From: Polytrichum commune
Lineage: Eukaryota; Streptophyta; Polytrichopsida; Polytrichales; Polytrichaceae
Reading direction: 5' to 3'
DNA length: 64,000 nucleotides
Assembly (NCBI GenBank): GCA_950295325.1
Contig: OX485806.1
Span: 48,915,169-48,979,168 of the forward strand
Positions 10,125 to 21,666 of this stretch are shown one piece after another; the stretch's first letter is position 1, and every line of letters starts with the position of its first letter. The notes beneath the pieces were generated by a model that saw nothing but the letters and a program-made list of their open reading frames with translations, searched no databases and was not told the origin of the DNA. Both the position numbers and the translations under genes were made by a program.

Positions 10125-12325
10125 AACAATCCTTGCATTGCTTCCTATAACTCTTGGTCGGAATGATAGAAATTGAAGAAAAAAATTTGAAACAAAATAG
10201 AATTGAGTCTCAGCATATGAGGAAGAAACCAGAATGAAGAACATGGCAAAAATTGCATACAAAAAATGCCAAAGCTTAGCATGCATGTAAGAAAAACATA
10301 GAACTTAACAATGAACAAATATCAAAATATGAAGGAAGTGAGTTCAAAAGGAGTAATGTATTGACATTGTTTTTCTTCTTTTATTAAACTTACAAAACTT
10401 GTTGTTCCTCCCTTACTAGAAAACCCCGTAAATCTCACAAATGTACACTCAATTGACTTTGAAATGCACCCTTGCACCACTCAATCATTCCTTATAGTCT
10501 CAAGCCCTTGCACGTTAAATACAAACCTTAGAAACTACTCTAATGTGCATACAACTCCCAAGCTTGCAATTGTCAAGCTTGTAACTCTCAAACTCTCTAC
10601 TTCCAAGGTTACAACTCTCAAGGGAAATTTACAACTCTCAAACACTTGCGCCAACAAAACTAATGAAAGAAATGAGTGTAAAAATGGAAAGAACTCTACT
10701 TCAAATCTGCTCAGTGTTTCGCTTGTCCTCTCTCTACTCCAAATGACAATGAAAAAAAAAACCGCAGGAAGATAGCTAGCGTTGCTAGGATTTCCCTGCC
10801 ACTTCCACGTGGCCTCCTCATACTGGGATGTTATGGGATGGGCTATGGGTGGGGGATGGGGGAAAAAATGCGTTGTGGGATAAAAAAGGGGATGGGATTG
10901 GAATGGGGGTGGGGATTTTAACATTGAAATGTGTTGGCTTCATCCAAGTCATGTGACATGTATTGTTGTCATATTATGGAGGTAGTCATACATGACTACC
11001 ATGTCCATTCTTGTTAGGATGGAAAAACATTCAATGATTCTCTTGCATGACAATGATGTTAGATGTATAAATAAGAAATGCATGTTTAGTTCATGCTTTG
11101 TAATATGTATATGTAGTGGAAGCGTTTCTCACATTAATCTGAAGAGGTTAGTATAAATACATGATTTTCTTTTGCCGCATTCCATTAGTTCTTATATATT
11201 TGCTTTCTTTGTAACATAAGGTATATAGAGAGTATAAATTCGTAGTGAACAATGCACATCATTTAGTAGGGAGTCAATGAATAATCCACCCCTAAGAATG
11301 TGGATACGGTATTTTGAAATATAATGTTTTCGGGAATGAAATATATTTCAAGTTGTTCAATAATTCCTTAGATAATTATTTGCTTCATAAAAAATCCAAT
11401 TTGAGATTGGTGGGAGGGGGTGTCATTATTATTACAAGAGGTGGAGGACAATTCAATAGCCAAAAGGTTGTCAATTCATTGAATTAGGTGTTAGCTTCCA
11501 CTAACATTTGTATAGTGTAGTAAACTTAAAATTGAACTTGAACTAGTGCATTTGAGCCATATGGTAAGATGTTTGGCTAGCATCAAATGTGTATTACACA
11601 TAAATTAAGTTAGTATAATATGAGTTTTTTAGTAGTCAATATTGTTTGTGTGTGTAATCTATTGTACTAACCACTGGACATGCACAACTTTCATATATCC
11701 TAAACCCTAACACCAAACCCTATATCCTATATCTCTAAATATTTTGATCTTACCAACCTTTAAGATATGTAGCCATGTTGTGGTCCGTGGGCATGTCCAA
11801 GTGGTCTACCAATTTTGGTTGGATTGGGAATTGCTTCATTCAGCTAATAACAACTATTTTGGTTTAGGTCAAAAAAAAAGTTTAAAATTCTCCATCTTTT
11901 ACCTTAATAGTTTTGAGTGCATTTTTATCACACAATCCATACTTAATATTTAATACTATTATATCATGCATGTGTGAAGACTCAAGTTTGAACAAACATT
12001 TTTAGCTATCCACATACTTTTTGTAGGATGCAAAACACGCAATTAATGTGACTTGACTTCAATTCATATGCTTACTTTATTTTATGCACCATTCCAAATT
12101 AATTCAATCTTTCTGTACCTAGGTTTGCACTTGAATTAAATCCTAAATTATACCTATGTATGGTTTGAATTCAGACCTTTACTTTGCCTTACAAGCCATT
12201 CTAGATTAATCCGACTTTTTATTGATGTACATGCACTTGGTGAGCATATTATGGGCATGTTATGATGTAAACCATATGATACCTACAGTTTTAGGGGCCT
12301 CTACAACCAATTGCGACCCACTCCT
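10125..12325. other. AT-rich unassigned sequence with a G-rich patch
   Basis: No gene is supported. 10550-10640 has degenerate repeats of an AACTCTCAA motif. 10835-10915 has a G-run patch described separately. 10930-12325 is AT-rich with no recognisable coding, terminal repeats or RNA genes. Confidence 0.3.
10835..10915 (+). other. G-quadruplex-capable patch
   Basis: G-runs at 10835-10862 follow GGG-AT-GGG-CTAT-GGG-T-GGGGG-AT-GGGGG, satisfying the usual four-run short-loop rule. A second set of runs lies at 10892-10915. It may be no more than a degenerate GGGATG simple repeat. Confidence 0.6.
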
Positions 12326-12331
12326 ACTTCA

Positions 12332-12355
12332 ATATATATATATATATATATATAT
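12332..12355 (+). repeat. (AT)12 microsatellite
   Basis: Perfect AT dinucleotide run in AT-rich surroundings. Confidence 0.95.
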
Positions 12356-12744
12356 CACTTAAACCTTGGTAACATATATGTATCAATTGCCAAAAAACTT
12401 GGACTTCACACCTTGGTTGCAAATCACTTAGTCTATGTTAAGTATTTATTCTATGTTGCATACATAATGTCATGTATATTCTGTTTGGTTGGAATGGCAT
12501 ATTGTTAGGTCAAAATAAGCAATGGGAATCCGCTTTTGAAAGAGCATCCAAGGGATTTTGAACAATGCCGGAGAAGTATTTAAAATTCTTCCCCCCACAC
12601 CAAAGTTTTTTTTGCAACAAACGCTCAGTGCGTGCTCTAGAGACCCCTCGGAGTGCACGTAAGCCATTGTTCTATGCGTCTATACTACACACCCTAGGTA
12701 TACAGCGTACATCCACCACATAAACTATCGTTTATACCGAAGCT

Positions 12745-13552
12745 TCATGAATGCACGCTTGTAAAGCTCCCGTCAACGCATTTGTAGTAATGGTTCAAAC
12801 ACATAGGGTGGTAGAGAATATATGAACGTGCGTTCGAAAATACCACCTAGGAGTAGGGTGAATGCATCTAGCAACGTCCATACATAGACATACATCTATG
12901 CAGACCCAAATTGTGTGGCATGGTGAGAGAAGAACGTGTGTTTGTGAAGCTCCTGTCAATGCATTTGTAGTAATGGTTCAAACACATAGGATGGTAGAGA
13001 ATTTACAAATGTGCATTCATAAATACCACCTAAAAGTAGGGACATCCATACATAGACATACATCTATGCATGGACCCAAACAATATGACATGGTGATATA
13101 CGAACGGATATTCGTAAAACTCCCGTCAATGCATTTGTAGTAATGGTTGAAACATATAGGATGTACAAGAGTTTACGAATGTGCGTTTGTAAATACCACT
13201 TGAGAGTATGGTCTATGCATCTAGGAACATCCATACATAGACATACATACATAGACATACATACATGCATAGACTTAAACAATATGGCATGGTGATATAC
13301 GAACGGGTGTTCGTAAAAATACCATCCAAAGATTTACAAACGGACTTTTGTATATTGCACACAAATCCATTTGCCTCAAATACACATACGATGGCATTAT
13401 ACCTTTTATTAACAGACGATTGAAAATACCACACTTGTTACGGTCCATGTATTATTTTACATAAATAGTACAACATGTGACATACAAACGACCGTTCATA
13501 AATATTCTCTATTCAAACATATGTGGAAAGGTATACGAATGGCCGTTTGTAT
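12745..13552 (+). repeat. Palindromic array cluster 2 with ~170-183-base tandem units
   Basis: A unit containing a GCATTTGTAGTAATGGTT segment, an ACATAGGATGGTAGAGA segment and a CATACATAGACATACAT segment is repeated at about 12780, 12963 and 13133 (steps 183 and 170). Each unit carries one or two copies of the same palindrome as cluster 1, with copies at 12745, 12820, 12931, 13002, 13098, 13172, 13297, 13333, 13481 and 13532. The C/T-side and A/G-side arms vary but stay complementary in most copies. Open frames across it are by-products of the tandem structure. Confidence 0.7.
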
Positions 13553-13559
13553 ATCCCAA

Positions 13560-14370
13560 GTCATACAATTTTTGTATTGTAACTTTGATCGTCATACATA
13601 TTGTCAATTTTGAAAATGATTGATATTTCTTACATCCATATCATTCAATCTTTTGACATACGCATATATATTGTTCTTGGACATTAATATAAGTATTTGT
13701 ATTGTGTGATCTTCAAAATTTTGTGTCGTTTGTCACATGCATATTTGAATATCAAATGGGATGGGTTTGATGACCACACGTTCGTGTACATATATGAAAA
13801 TCATGTTTTCTATTGCTAGATAACCATCTCCATAGTTACTCAACAAATCATTTCAACATCCTATAAGAATTATAATAAATCTATAGGATGCCCATGTCTA
13901 TTGGAATGGAAAAATATGGATTGTGTTCAGATGGCATTATATTGTTTCAGAATGCATGTTTGTGTGTGTGTATGAGGTCCATCAATGGTACCCCAATCCA
14001 TGTTTATGTATTTCAGGCCACATATATATACAAATAGTATGCGTTTTGGTATGCATTGCATCGGTTGTGCGGTTGGATACTCCATGGTTGTTTTTTTAGG
14101 TCGGATGTTAGTGGATGTGGCAAAGAATGTTTTTGAGTAGTCAAAAAATGCATCATCCGTGGACAATGAATGTAAGCTCTAATCCCCATTGGTTGTCAAT
14201 ATTGATAGGACAAACATGGTGGGTGCGTATGTGGATACATCCTCCACTGGATCATTTGAAGTGCACAAACACTTTAACATTCTAGGAATGACCACAATGC
14301 CATTCAATTGTGTGTCAGTTTTGGAAGGGAGCATTGGGTGGGACTTGTTGTTATTCTACTTAACGAGCTT
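13560..14370. other. Unassigned; possible decayed coding on the - strand
   Basis: Mostly AT-rich. On the - strand, 14340-13930 gives protein-like text in broken frames (a 79-codon frame 14166-13927 with STDDAFFDYSKTFF). I cannot assign it to a family. Confidence 0.25.
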
Positions 14371-14694
14371 TGTTGCAACCTTTCTAACGCCCTTTAACAA
14401 TTTTGATCATTTTGAAATTCTAGCAAGGTTTACGAGCACTAAACCTTCGCATTCTGCCATGCAAATGGTTGGCTTTCCATATCGCAGACCTCTTAGCCCA
14501 TAGGAGGAGGACCTACCTTCCTACACTTGCCTTCAAGACTCACCGCCTAATCGGCAACCAATGGTGAGATGTGGACTTTCATCCATGGAAATCCAATCTT
14601 TAGTTGATCATCATGTTGTCAGGGCAACACTACAACAACCCGAACCATACTAGGCAACTATGACCCCATGTTGGGTCAATGCTTGTGAAGGCTT
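14371..14694 (-). repeat. LTR-R fragment, inverted 3' part
   Basis: Starts TGTTGCAACCTT (inverted family end) and follows the 6033 copy to the CCCATGTTGGG block, where it meets a second LTR-R piece in opposite orientation. Confidence 0.75.
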
Positions 14695-14912
14695 TGCCAC
14701 GCACCTCTCCATGAAAATTGCTTGAAACACCATGGGCACAAGGGGGACCCTTGAGTGACACATGGGACATATGACGTCGTTGGTGAGAGGGCCCAAGTGA
14801 TCTTAGTGTGGGTGAGGGCCCCACGGGTTGGGAATGCCTCCCACCCACGGAGATTAGGAGTCACGAAGGTAAGGCCATGAGCTCTGCGTAGCTTATAGCG
14901 TGCAGATTCTTT
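14695..14912 (+). repeat. LTR-R fragment, 5' end
   Basis: Starts TGCCACGCACCTCTCC (family 5' end TGTCGCGCACC) and matches 52390-52600 to the GCTTATAGCGTGCAGATTC block, then stops. With the preceding fragment it forms a head-to-head arrangement of two partial LTRs. Confidence 0.75.
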
Positions 14913-14914
14913 AT

Positions 14915-17900
14915 CTTCCCTCTTTGTGGATGGTGATCTACTTCCACTCTTAGAGTTTTTTTCTTCATCGTACATTAATAATACTAGATTTGATAGTACA
15001 AGTGATTCTCAGGTCGGCTTCCTAGCATTGTCACCTCAACGCACCTTACTCATCATTCGGTCAGTGTATACTTGGATTACCTAATCTAATCTAACTTGAA
15101 TCTCAACATGCGGTATCCGTGGCCAATAAATTAGTGTCATCTTTTAAAAAAATTTCTTGTACCTCCATATTGTGGTACCATGACTTTTTCGATGTACATA
15201 TAATAGAGTAGGTTTTAGTGTTCGTAGTGAAATCCTTGGTGTTGAGTGGTCCCTTGATCTAAAAGTTCCATTCCATTTTGTCCGGTATTCTAAAGCTTGG
15301 AAACTATTTTGATTTGTAACTATACCGGTAACTCTAATTATTCTTCTCAAATTTTGATCTATATCTAAATCTTAGAACTCTTTCCTTGAATTGTTGCCAC
15401 ATTTTTTCTTTGTAAACCTTGTTTGATTCAATGAATCTATAGGTGGTTTGTCATGTTCTCTCGCTATTAGTTTCCTTGTTGTACTTAAGAAATTCTCATA
15501 GCCAATGACCCGCCTATTTGGCGATCACAATCTCGTCTTCATAACCTATTTGTACGAATTAACCCTTCAAGTTTAATTCTTCAACTGTCCATTGGATCTC
15601 TTGATCTTGTCAAGATATATTCCTCGATCCTATGAAACATTTCTATTGTTCCTCTATTTGATACTTGTAGTATTTTTTCCACGGTCGTTCTAAATTAATC
15701 TTCATCAATTATTTTGTACATAGGTATCATGATTTTTTTGTAGTATAGGTCGTAAATGAATCCTTTTTGATTGTAGTGGTATGTGGTTTGTTTTGTTGTT
15801 CCGGGCATACATTTCCACAAAGTGTTTTTCCCTTCGTTCCACACTTTAACAATTATAATTGCATGTAGCTCTTCCGGTAGCTCTTTTAGTTTTTGTTCAA
15901 ACTCCGATCTATAAGTAAAATTAATCTTCTTCTCTTCAAATTCTTCTAAGCTTGTTCATTATATACTCTATTCATACTCTTCACTACAGTTTGGAACTTG
16001 CTCACACTCGCCCGTGTTCAATGGCAATTGTTATTGTACTATATGTTGGATGTTTCCATAGCCAAAACGGATGTAATTTGATTTTTTTTCTTCTCTCTTA
16101 ATCTCTCATTGAAGTTGTCTGTAAGTTTCTTTGGCGTTATGTCTAGTTTGCTCGTTTATGTTTGAATCTTCTCTTTAATCTATAATCATCATAATCTCTT
16201 CTTTTCTCTTAATCACGTTGAAATTCCTAGCATGGTTGCCAAAATGTAGAGCTCAACTACCTCCACTTGTTCCTAGGGTGGACCATATTTTAGTGACTTA
16301 GAGTGTCATCCGGATTATAATGATTAAACTATCTAATTTCCTTATTGTGTGTTGTTATCAATTTATAGTTGTCTTTTCTTGTTATATTGGTAGGAGTCTT
16401 TATTCTTCTTTTAAAATCTTCTCTACCTTGTATACAACATGATGGACTTTTAAGTAACTTAAAAGTCATATTTTGTACTAAGGAACCTCTTCCTTGGTGA
16501 TGTTTCTTTAAGTAATCTCGTTTGATTAAAATCTTCTTCTAATTTATCAAATTGTTGTTTGTAACTTCTTTCTTGTAATGGAACTTATTAATGTGCCGCA
16601 ATTTTTTTTGTAAGCTCAAGTGTTATTTCTAGGTATTCATCTAAATCTCATCAATTATTCCTTGTATGTGGTAGCTTTTCTAAGCATCTCAAGTCGCACA
16701 TAATTTTCTTCAACTAACCACATAGCCTTTCTTCAAGTAACAAATAACTTCTCGTCAATTTGCCAAATCACCAAGTAGTTAGTAAGAAGTAACCACTCTT
16801 TAAGTGACCTAGTAGTTTTTCTTCAAGTAACCAAGTAGCTTCTCTTCAATTTGCCATGTAACTAAGTAGTTGATAACAAATAACCTTTATTCAAATGACC
16901 AAATAGCCAAGTAACCAAGTTAGCTTTCGTTCCAAAAAAATTTCTCTCTCAACTTTTACCTCTAGTCAACTAGTTGTTAGTTTCCATTATCATAATATCT
17001 TTCCGTTGAAACATGCATGGATAGCAACTTAATAATAATGAAGTGGTTGTTAGATACTCTCTTCCCATGAAGAGGAGATTTCTTCTTTACATGTGTAGTA
17101 ATCCCTCTACTAATCTTCCACTTTCTTATCAACTTTTGAGGAGGCATTCTTGAATCATTCTCTCAACTTAGTAATTCTTCTTGATTTCCAACGCCTCTTA
17201 TAATAATCCCCTTTTCATATCAACATCACTTGGAAGCGTAACTATAAGTATATAATTTATTTTTAGTGCAGTCACAATAATTATATTATGATCTTGTTAT
17301 AACTGGATTACATTTTATTTTTAGTGTAACATATTAATGTATGTTAGTCCAAGTTTAATTAGCCTTAGTCCAATTATAGCACAATCAATGTATCTCAATT
17401 CTAGTTATAAATAAAATACATCATATTTTTAGTATAACATTTAATTCTATCAAAGCATTAGCTATAACATCCACAATCTATTTTTAAAGCAAAAATAATA
17501 TAGTAATAATCTTGGTAAGATACTCATATACTTAATTTTACCATATCATAGATTATATCATAACACCTTTTATAGTCATATATTACTCTTGTCTTATTTA
17601 ATTTTCTTAGGCAATCAAGCATGCTTATCAAATATAGATAACAGAAGTTCAAAAATCAATATGATAAGAATGATAGCGGAATGAAATAAATATGCAACAA
17701 TAATATAATGATGATTTTGGCTCATGTCAAGAACTTAATAACTCTCAGACTCATGATAATCATTAATACATTAATACAATTATCAACGCCCTTGCATGCA
17801 ACCTCATACATTCTTATTCCAACGTTCCCAATTTCTTCCTTCACTTATTAACCTTCTCAATGACTGTAAAGTATCCAACTCCCCTCACAAACTTTGTAAA

Positions 17901-19600
17901 GCAACTATTCTCACCTCATGTGAGCTTCTATGATCTTCATTACACAATTGCATTTCATTACCTTACAATTCCCTCATCACATGTATGACTCTATAAGTCA
18001 TTCCTTACATAATTGTTTTTTAACTCCTATAATTTTCTCACTTCTTGGAAATCCTATATAATCTAATCACACTCAATTTTTGACACATATGTCTATCTCA
18101 CCTATGTGAGTTTTTGTGCATGACACTCATCAACTCTCTCAAACATAATCAATTTGATGAGGTCTATGCTATCAATTATTTGGTCTCTACCTTAAATAAC
18201 TAAGGTGAAGGGTTGAGCTTGTAGCTCTTGTATTTCAAAATGATAAAGATACAAATGACCAAGCTCTTGTGTAGCCTATCGTCATGAATAAGGTGTGCTA
18301 ACTCTATTCCTAACTCTATATATATTGGGAGAGGGCACCTAACATGTGCCCCCCTCCTAGATTGCTATATTTCCTATTTTCTTCCAAGAAGATGAAATGA
18401 TCTCTTCTAGACATCTTCAAAGAGAGTACATATAATCTCCATCTTCTTCTACAATCAAAATGTGGTAGATTACATTCTAGAATCTACCTATGTATTATCT
18501 AGGTATGGGGAAAAACCTAAGGGAAACCAAACACTCAAGTCTTGGTTTTTATCTACTTCCACCTCCGTTCACCTCACCTATGTGGCCTAAGTGGTAGTTG
18601 GTCAATATAAAGTCCACTAATCCTAAGTGGCTTGCTATATGGCTCATTAATTCCAAAGGCTCACTAAGTGGTTAATAGCCTTATGTGCCTTACTATATGT
18701 GGTCATAATTTACTTATCTAAATGGATTATTAATAGGATATGTGACCTACTAATTGTGTAAGTAACTCACTAACTTAAAGTGACCCACTACTTGTGCAAG
18801 TGGCTCACTAACTAGTTGGTGGTTTTACTAAGTGATCATACTCAGTAAGTAAGGTAAGTAATGTCAATAGGCTCTTACTACCCTTGGGGTAACCGAGTTG
18901 ATGGCTGACCAATACCCGGATTGAGGTCATTAATTTTGGTTGGAAATGTCTGATATATTGGTCAATACCCGGGGCGAGGTCTGATACCCTTGTGGTGTTT
19001 CTTTGTTGTTTCTCTTAAGAACTCCGTTGTCCTCCCTCAGTCTAGTAGTATCCGACTTCCATGATCCCTTAGTCTTCCCCCCCCCCCGCACTATTCCTCT
19101 TGTTTGGGTGCCCTTCAAAGCTTGTTTGTCACAGTGTTAGGTTGATCCTGGTTATGCTTGTCTCTTAGTGTTGGTTTGTCGCGATGTAATGTTGATCGTG
19201 TTCTTCGCTTGTTTCTTAGTATTTGTTTGTTGAAATATGGTCTGGCCGTTTTTCTTTTTTTTGGCTGCTAACCTTCTTCGGCAATCGATCTCCTCCTCCA
19301 ACTATTGATCTCCGTTTTTAGCTAGTAATTTTTGTTTTCTCATATCAAACCTAGTTCTCTATGCTTTCGACCTTGTAGTTAATGTATTGTCGGGTTTCGG
19401 TGTTGGTGCAGCTCTTAATTACTATTTGTTAATGTAGCTCTGATGTTTGTTGGTCAATGCCACTTTTGACCGATGTTAGTAGTTTATGATCTCCGTTGAT
19501 TAGTGTAGTTTTTGTAGTTAGTATTACTCTTTATCTATCAACAATTCTTAATCTTCTAGTGGTTAGCACAACTTTTAAGCCCTGTTAGTGTAGCTTTGAA
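14915..19600. other. Long gene-free, pyrimidine-rich low-complexity region
   Basis: From about 15350 to 18500 the + strand is rich in T and C with few G, with recurring CTTCTT, TCTCTT and AAGTAACCAAGTAG tracts (the latter at 16720-16930). 18530-18860 has degenerate repeats of an AAGTGGCTCACTAA motif. 19078-19088 is a C run. No open frame longer than about 70 codons and no convincing coding text was seen on either strand. It could be the leader or LTR of an old element, but no terminal repeats were found. Confidence 0.35.
19124..19224 (+). repeat. ~50-base tandem duplication
   Basis: Two diverged units of 50 bases start at 19124 and 19174, each beginning GTTTGTC and containing a GTTGATC segment and a TTCTTAG/TCTCTTAG segment; a third unit begins at 19225 and decays. 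Confidence 0.7.
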
Positions 19601-19611
19601 TCTCTTGGTGG

Positions 19612-21565
19612 TTAGATTTTCAACATTCCCCCCCCCTCAAAGTAGATCCAGTGACAACAATTGAAAGATGGTGGCACTAGGAGAGTATCCTTGGTGTGTA
19701 GTGAACAAATAATCTTTGCTATTGTGTATTCAAAATCCTTCATAGCATGTGTGGCATATTTTTGGATGTTGATTTCAAAGAATTCAAGTAGAAAAAAATG
19801 TATGTGATACCTCTTTAGCCATTGTTGGCATCTCCCTACCTCTTGGAAAAACAATAACTCATTTTTATAAAAATTCTTTCATGGTTACTTTATATTATGC
19901 TTCTTCCCTAGTATTCAAATCATGAATCATTTCGATATCTTTTTTGTTGTAGAGTTGTAGGGAAGGCAACTTAACCTTATGAGTTGGGTTTGTATGAAAC
20001 CTTTGATGGTGCTCCACCATTTGAGCCACTGCCTGATGCAATAGCGAGAAATGTAGAAAGAATGATTTACCAAAACCTCCTCTATAATTCTTAATTGCAT
20101 TTGTAAGTCACCAATGGCCCATATAAATGCGAGAGTATCCTTTACCTTTAGCCGACTTTGCTCCCACATTTTTTTAAACTCTCCAATCTAGTTCCTGAAC
20201 AAAGGTAAGGTAACCCACCTCTCAATAGTGTGAGCCCTCTGGTTGAATGGTATACTTGCTTAATAGAGATTGGAAGAGGTAAGTGGTGCAAAGGTAGGAG
20301 AATAATCTTCAACCCTTTGTTATTTTCCTGAATCACCTTTTTTCTGATTAGTCGTCACCTCTTCCAATTTCAAGTGCAAATTTTCTTTTTCTTGAATAAG
20401 TTTATCAATCTTTTTGTGAAGTGAGCGGAGTGTAAACTTAGTTTTTGCAGCGAATTTTGCTTGAAAGTTAGAAATCTCTGATCTCTTAAGTGCATCCTCA
20501 GCCACCCATTGTTCAAAAACTGTAGATCTAATCATTATTTCAACATATTATTCTTCCTTACTCTGGTACCCTTTTATGGTCTCTTACAAAATTTTAATAT
20601 GATGTTGCAACTGTTCACGCGTATTTTTGCTATCCTCCGTAACTTTTTCATTCATATATTGATTTGTGGCTTGTAATTTTGAATCTAGTGTTAATGTTTC
20701 ATGGTTAATTAGTCAACCGCTATCCTAAGCTATGTCCCTTCTTTGTTGGCCTTCTCCAGTTTTTCTTGCGAAGAGTTTGTCCTAATTTGGCGGATAAACA
20801 TTTTTGCTTACCTCTGATCTAACTTTTGTTGGAGTCGAGTGATTTTACTTTGTTGGCACACTCCGGTTCTTCATATTTCTCTCGCAACTGCTTGATTTTA
20901 TTTTCAACTTGTTCTAGCTTTAATGAAAACTCATGGTTGTGGATTGTAATGTAAGCGAGCTGATTTTTTAGCTCCCAATTCTTCTTTTGGAAGTTAATCA
21001 TTTTCATTTTCATTTTTATTTATTAATTGGACTAACCCATAACTCTTCCCCTCCAAGATTGCTCATTTTTTTCTCGAGTGTTGCTATCAAGCATGTGGTT
21101 ACCAAGGTAGTCATATGTTCAAGCAAGTTTTCATAGCAATTGGTTGCCATCATTAATTAGTCCTTGAAACTACTCAATTTTTTCTTTGTTAACGGTTGTT
21201 TTGGATCTTTATTGAAATCACCTTCATTTCATGCCATGTCTTCATCTTGGTTTTGTGTGTTCATGGCTGATACTGTGTAATTTACTACTATATGCTTGGG
21301 TGTATTTTCCCCTTTAGGTTATGAATTATGGTCTTGTCTTTTCGAGCATGAACCTTGTTTTATAATTTTAGATAATTCCGAGGTTGCCTTCTTTGGAGTT
21401 GGTAAGGGCCCCTACGAGTTAAATTCAATTAACATAATTTCTTCAGAGGTGGCTAGGCCAATCTCTTTCTCCAATGGTACTCTAATGGATGGGTTTGTAA
21501 TGTTGTTTTTGTTTGTAGGTGCCCCATCCTATGTTTCTTACCACTTTGTGAGCCTAATATATGTA
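19612..21565 (-). pseudogene. Decayed gene with coiled-coil N-terminal half, family unknown
   Basis: On the - strand a series of open pieces in the same order looks like one broken protein of perhaps 550-650 residues. 21565-21270 has broken coding text (KKATSELSKIIKQG). 21013-20819 (64 codons) is a heptad-like stretch with LEQVENKIKQLREKYEE. 20535-20320 has LHKKIDKLIQEKENLHLKLEE, again coiled coil. 20169-19927 has KVKDTLAFIWAIGDLQMQL and QWLKWWSTIKGF. 19854-19612 has KYATHAMKDFEYTIAKII and CCHWIYFEGG. Stops separate the pieces. I do not recognise the family; it could be an extra ORF of a large retroelement or a decayed host gene. The LTR at 21667 lies just upstream. Confidence 0.45.
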
Positions 21566-21666
21566 TAAGTTTTCTCCAAATTCTTGCATGTTCCTCTTAG
21601 TCAACAGCCATGTGATTCTGTATTGCTAACAATAAGATCAAATGTAGCCCTTTTATTGAAACAATT

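Noticed and set aside
11699-11713. Telomere-like CCTAAACCCTAA
   Set aside because: Less than two units of the plant telomere repeat; expected by chance in AT-rich DNA.
12862-13434. Overlapping 70-90-codon frames on both strands
   Set aside because: By-products of the ~170-183-base tandem repeat.
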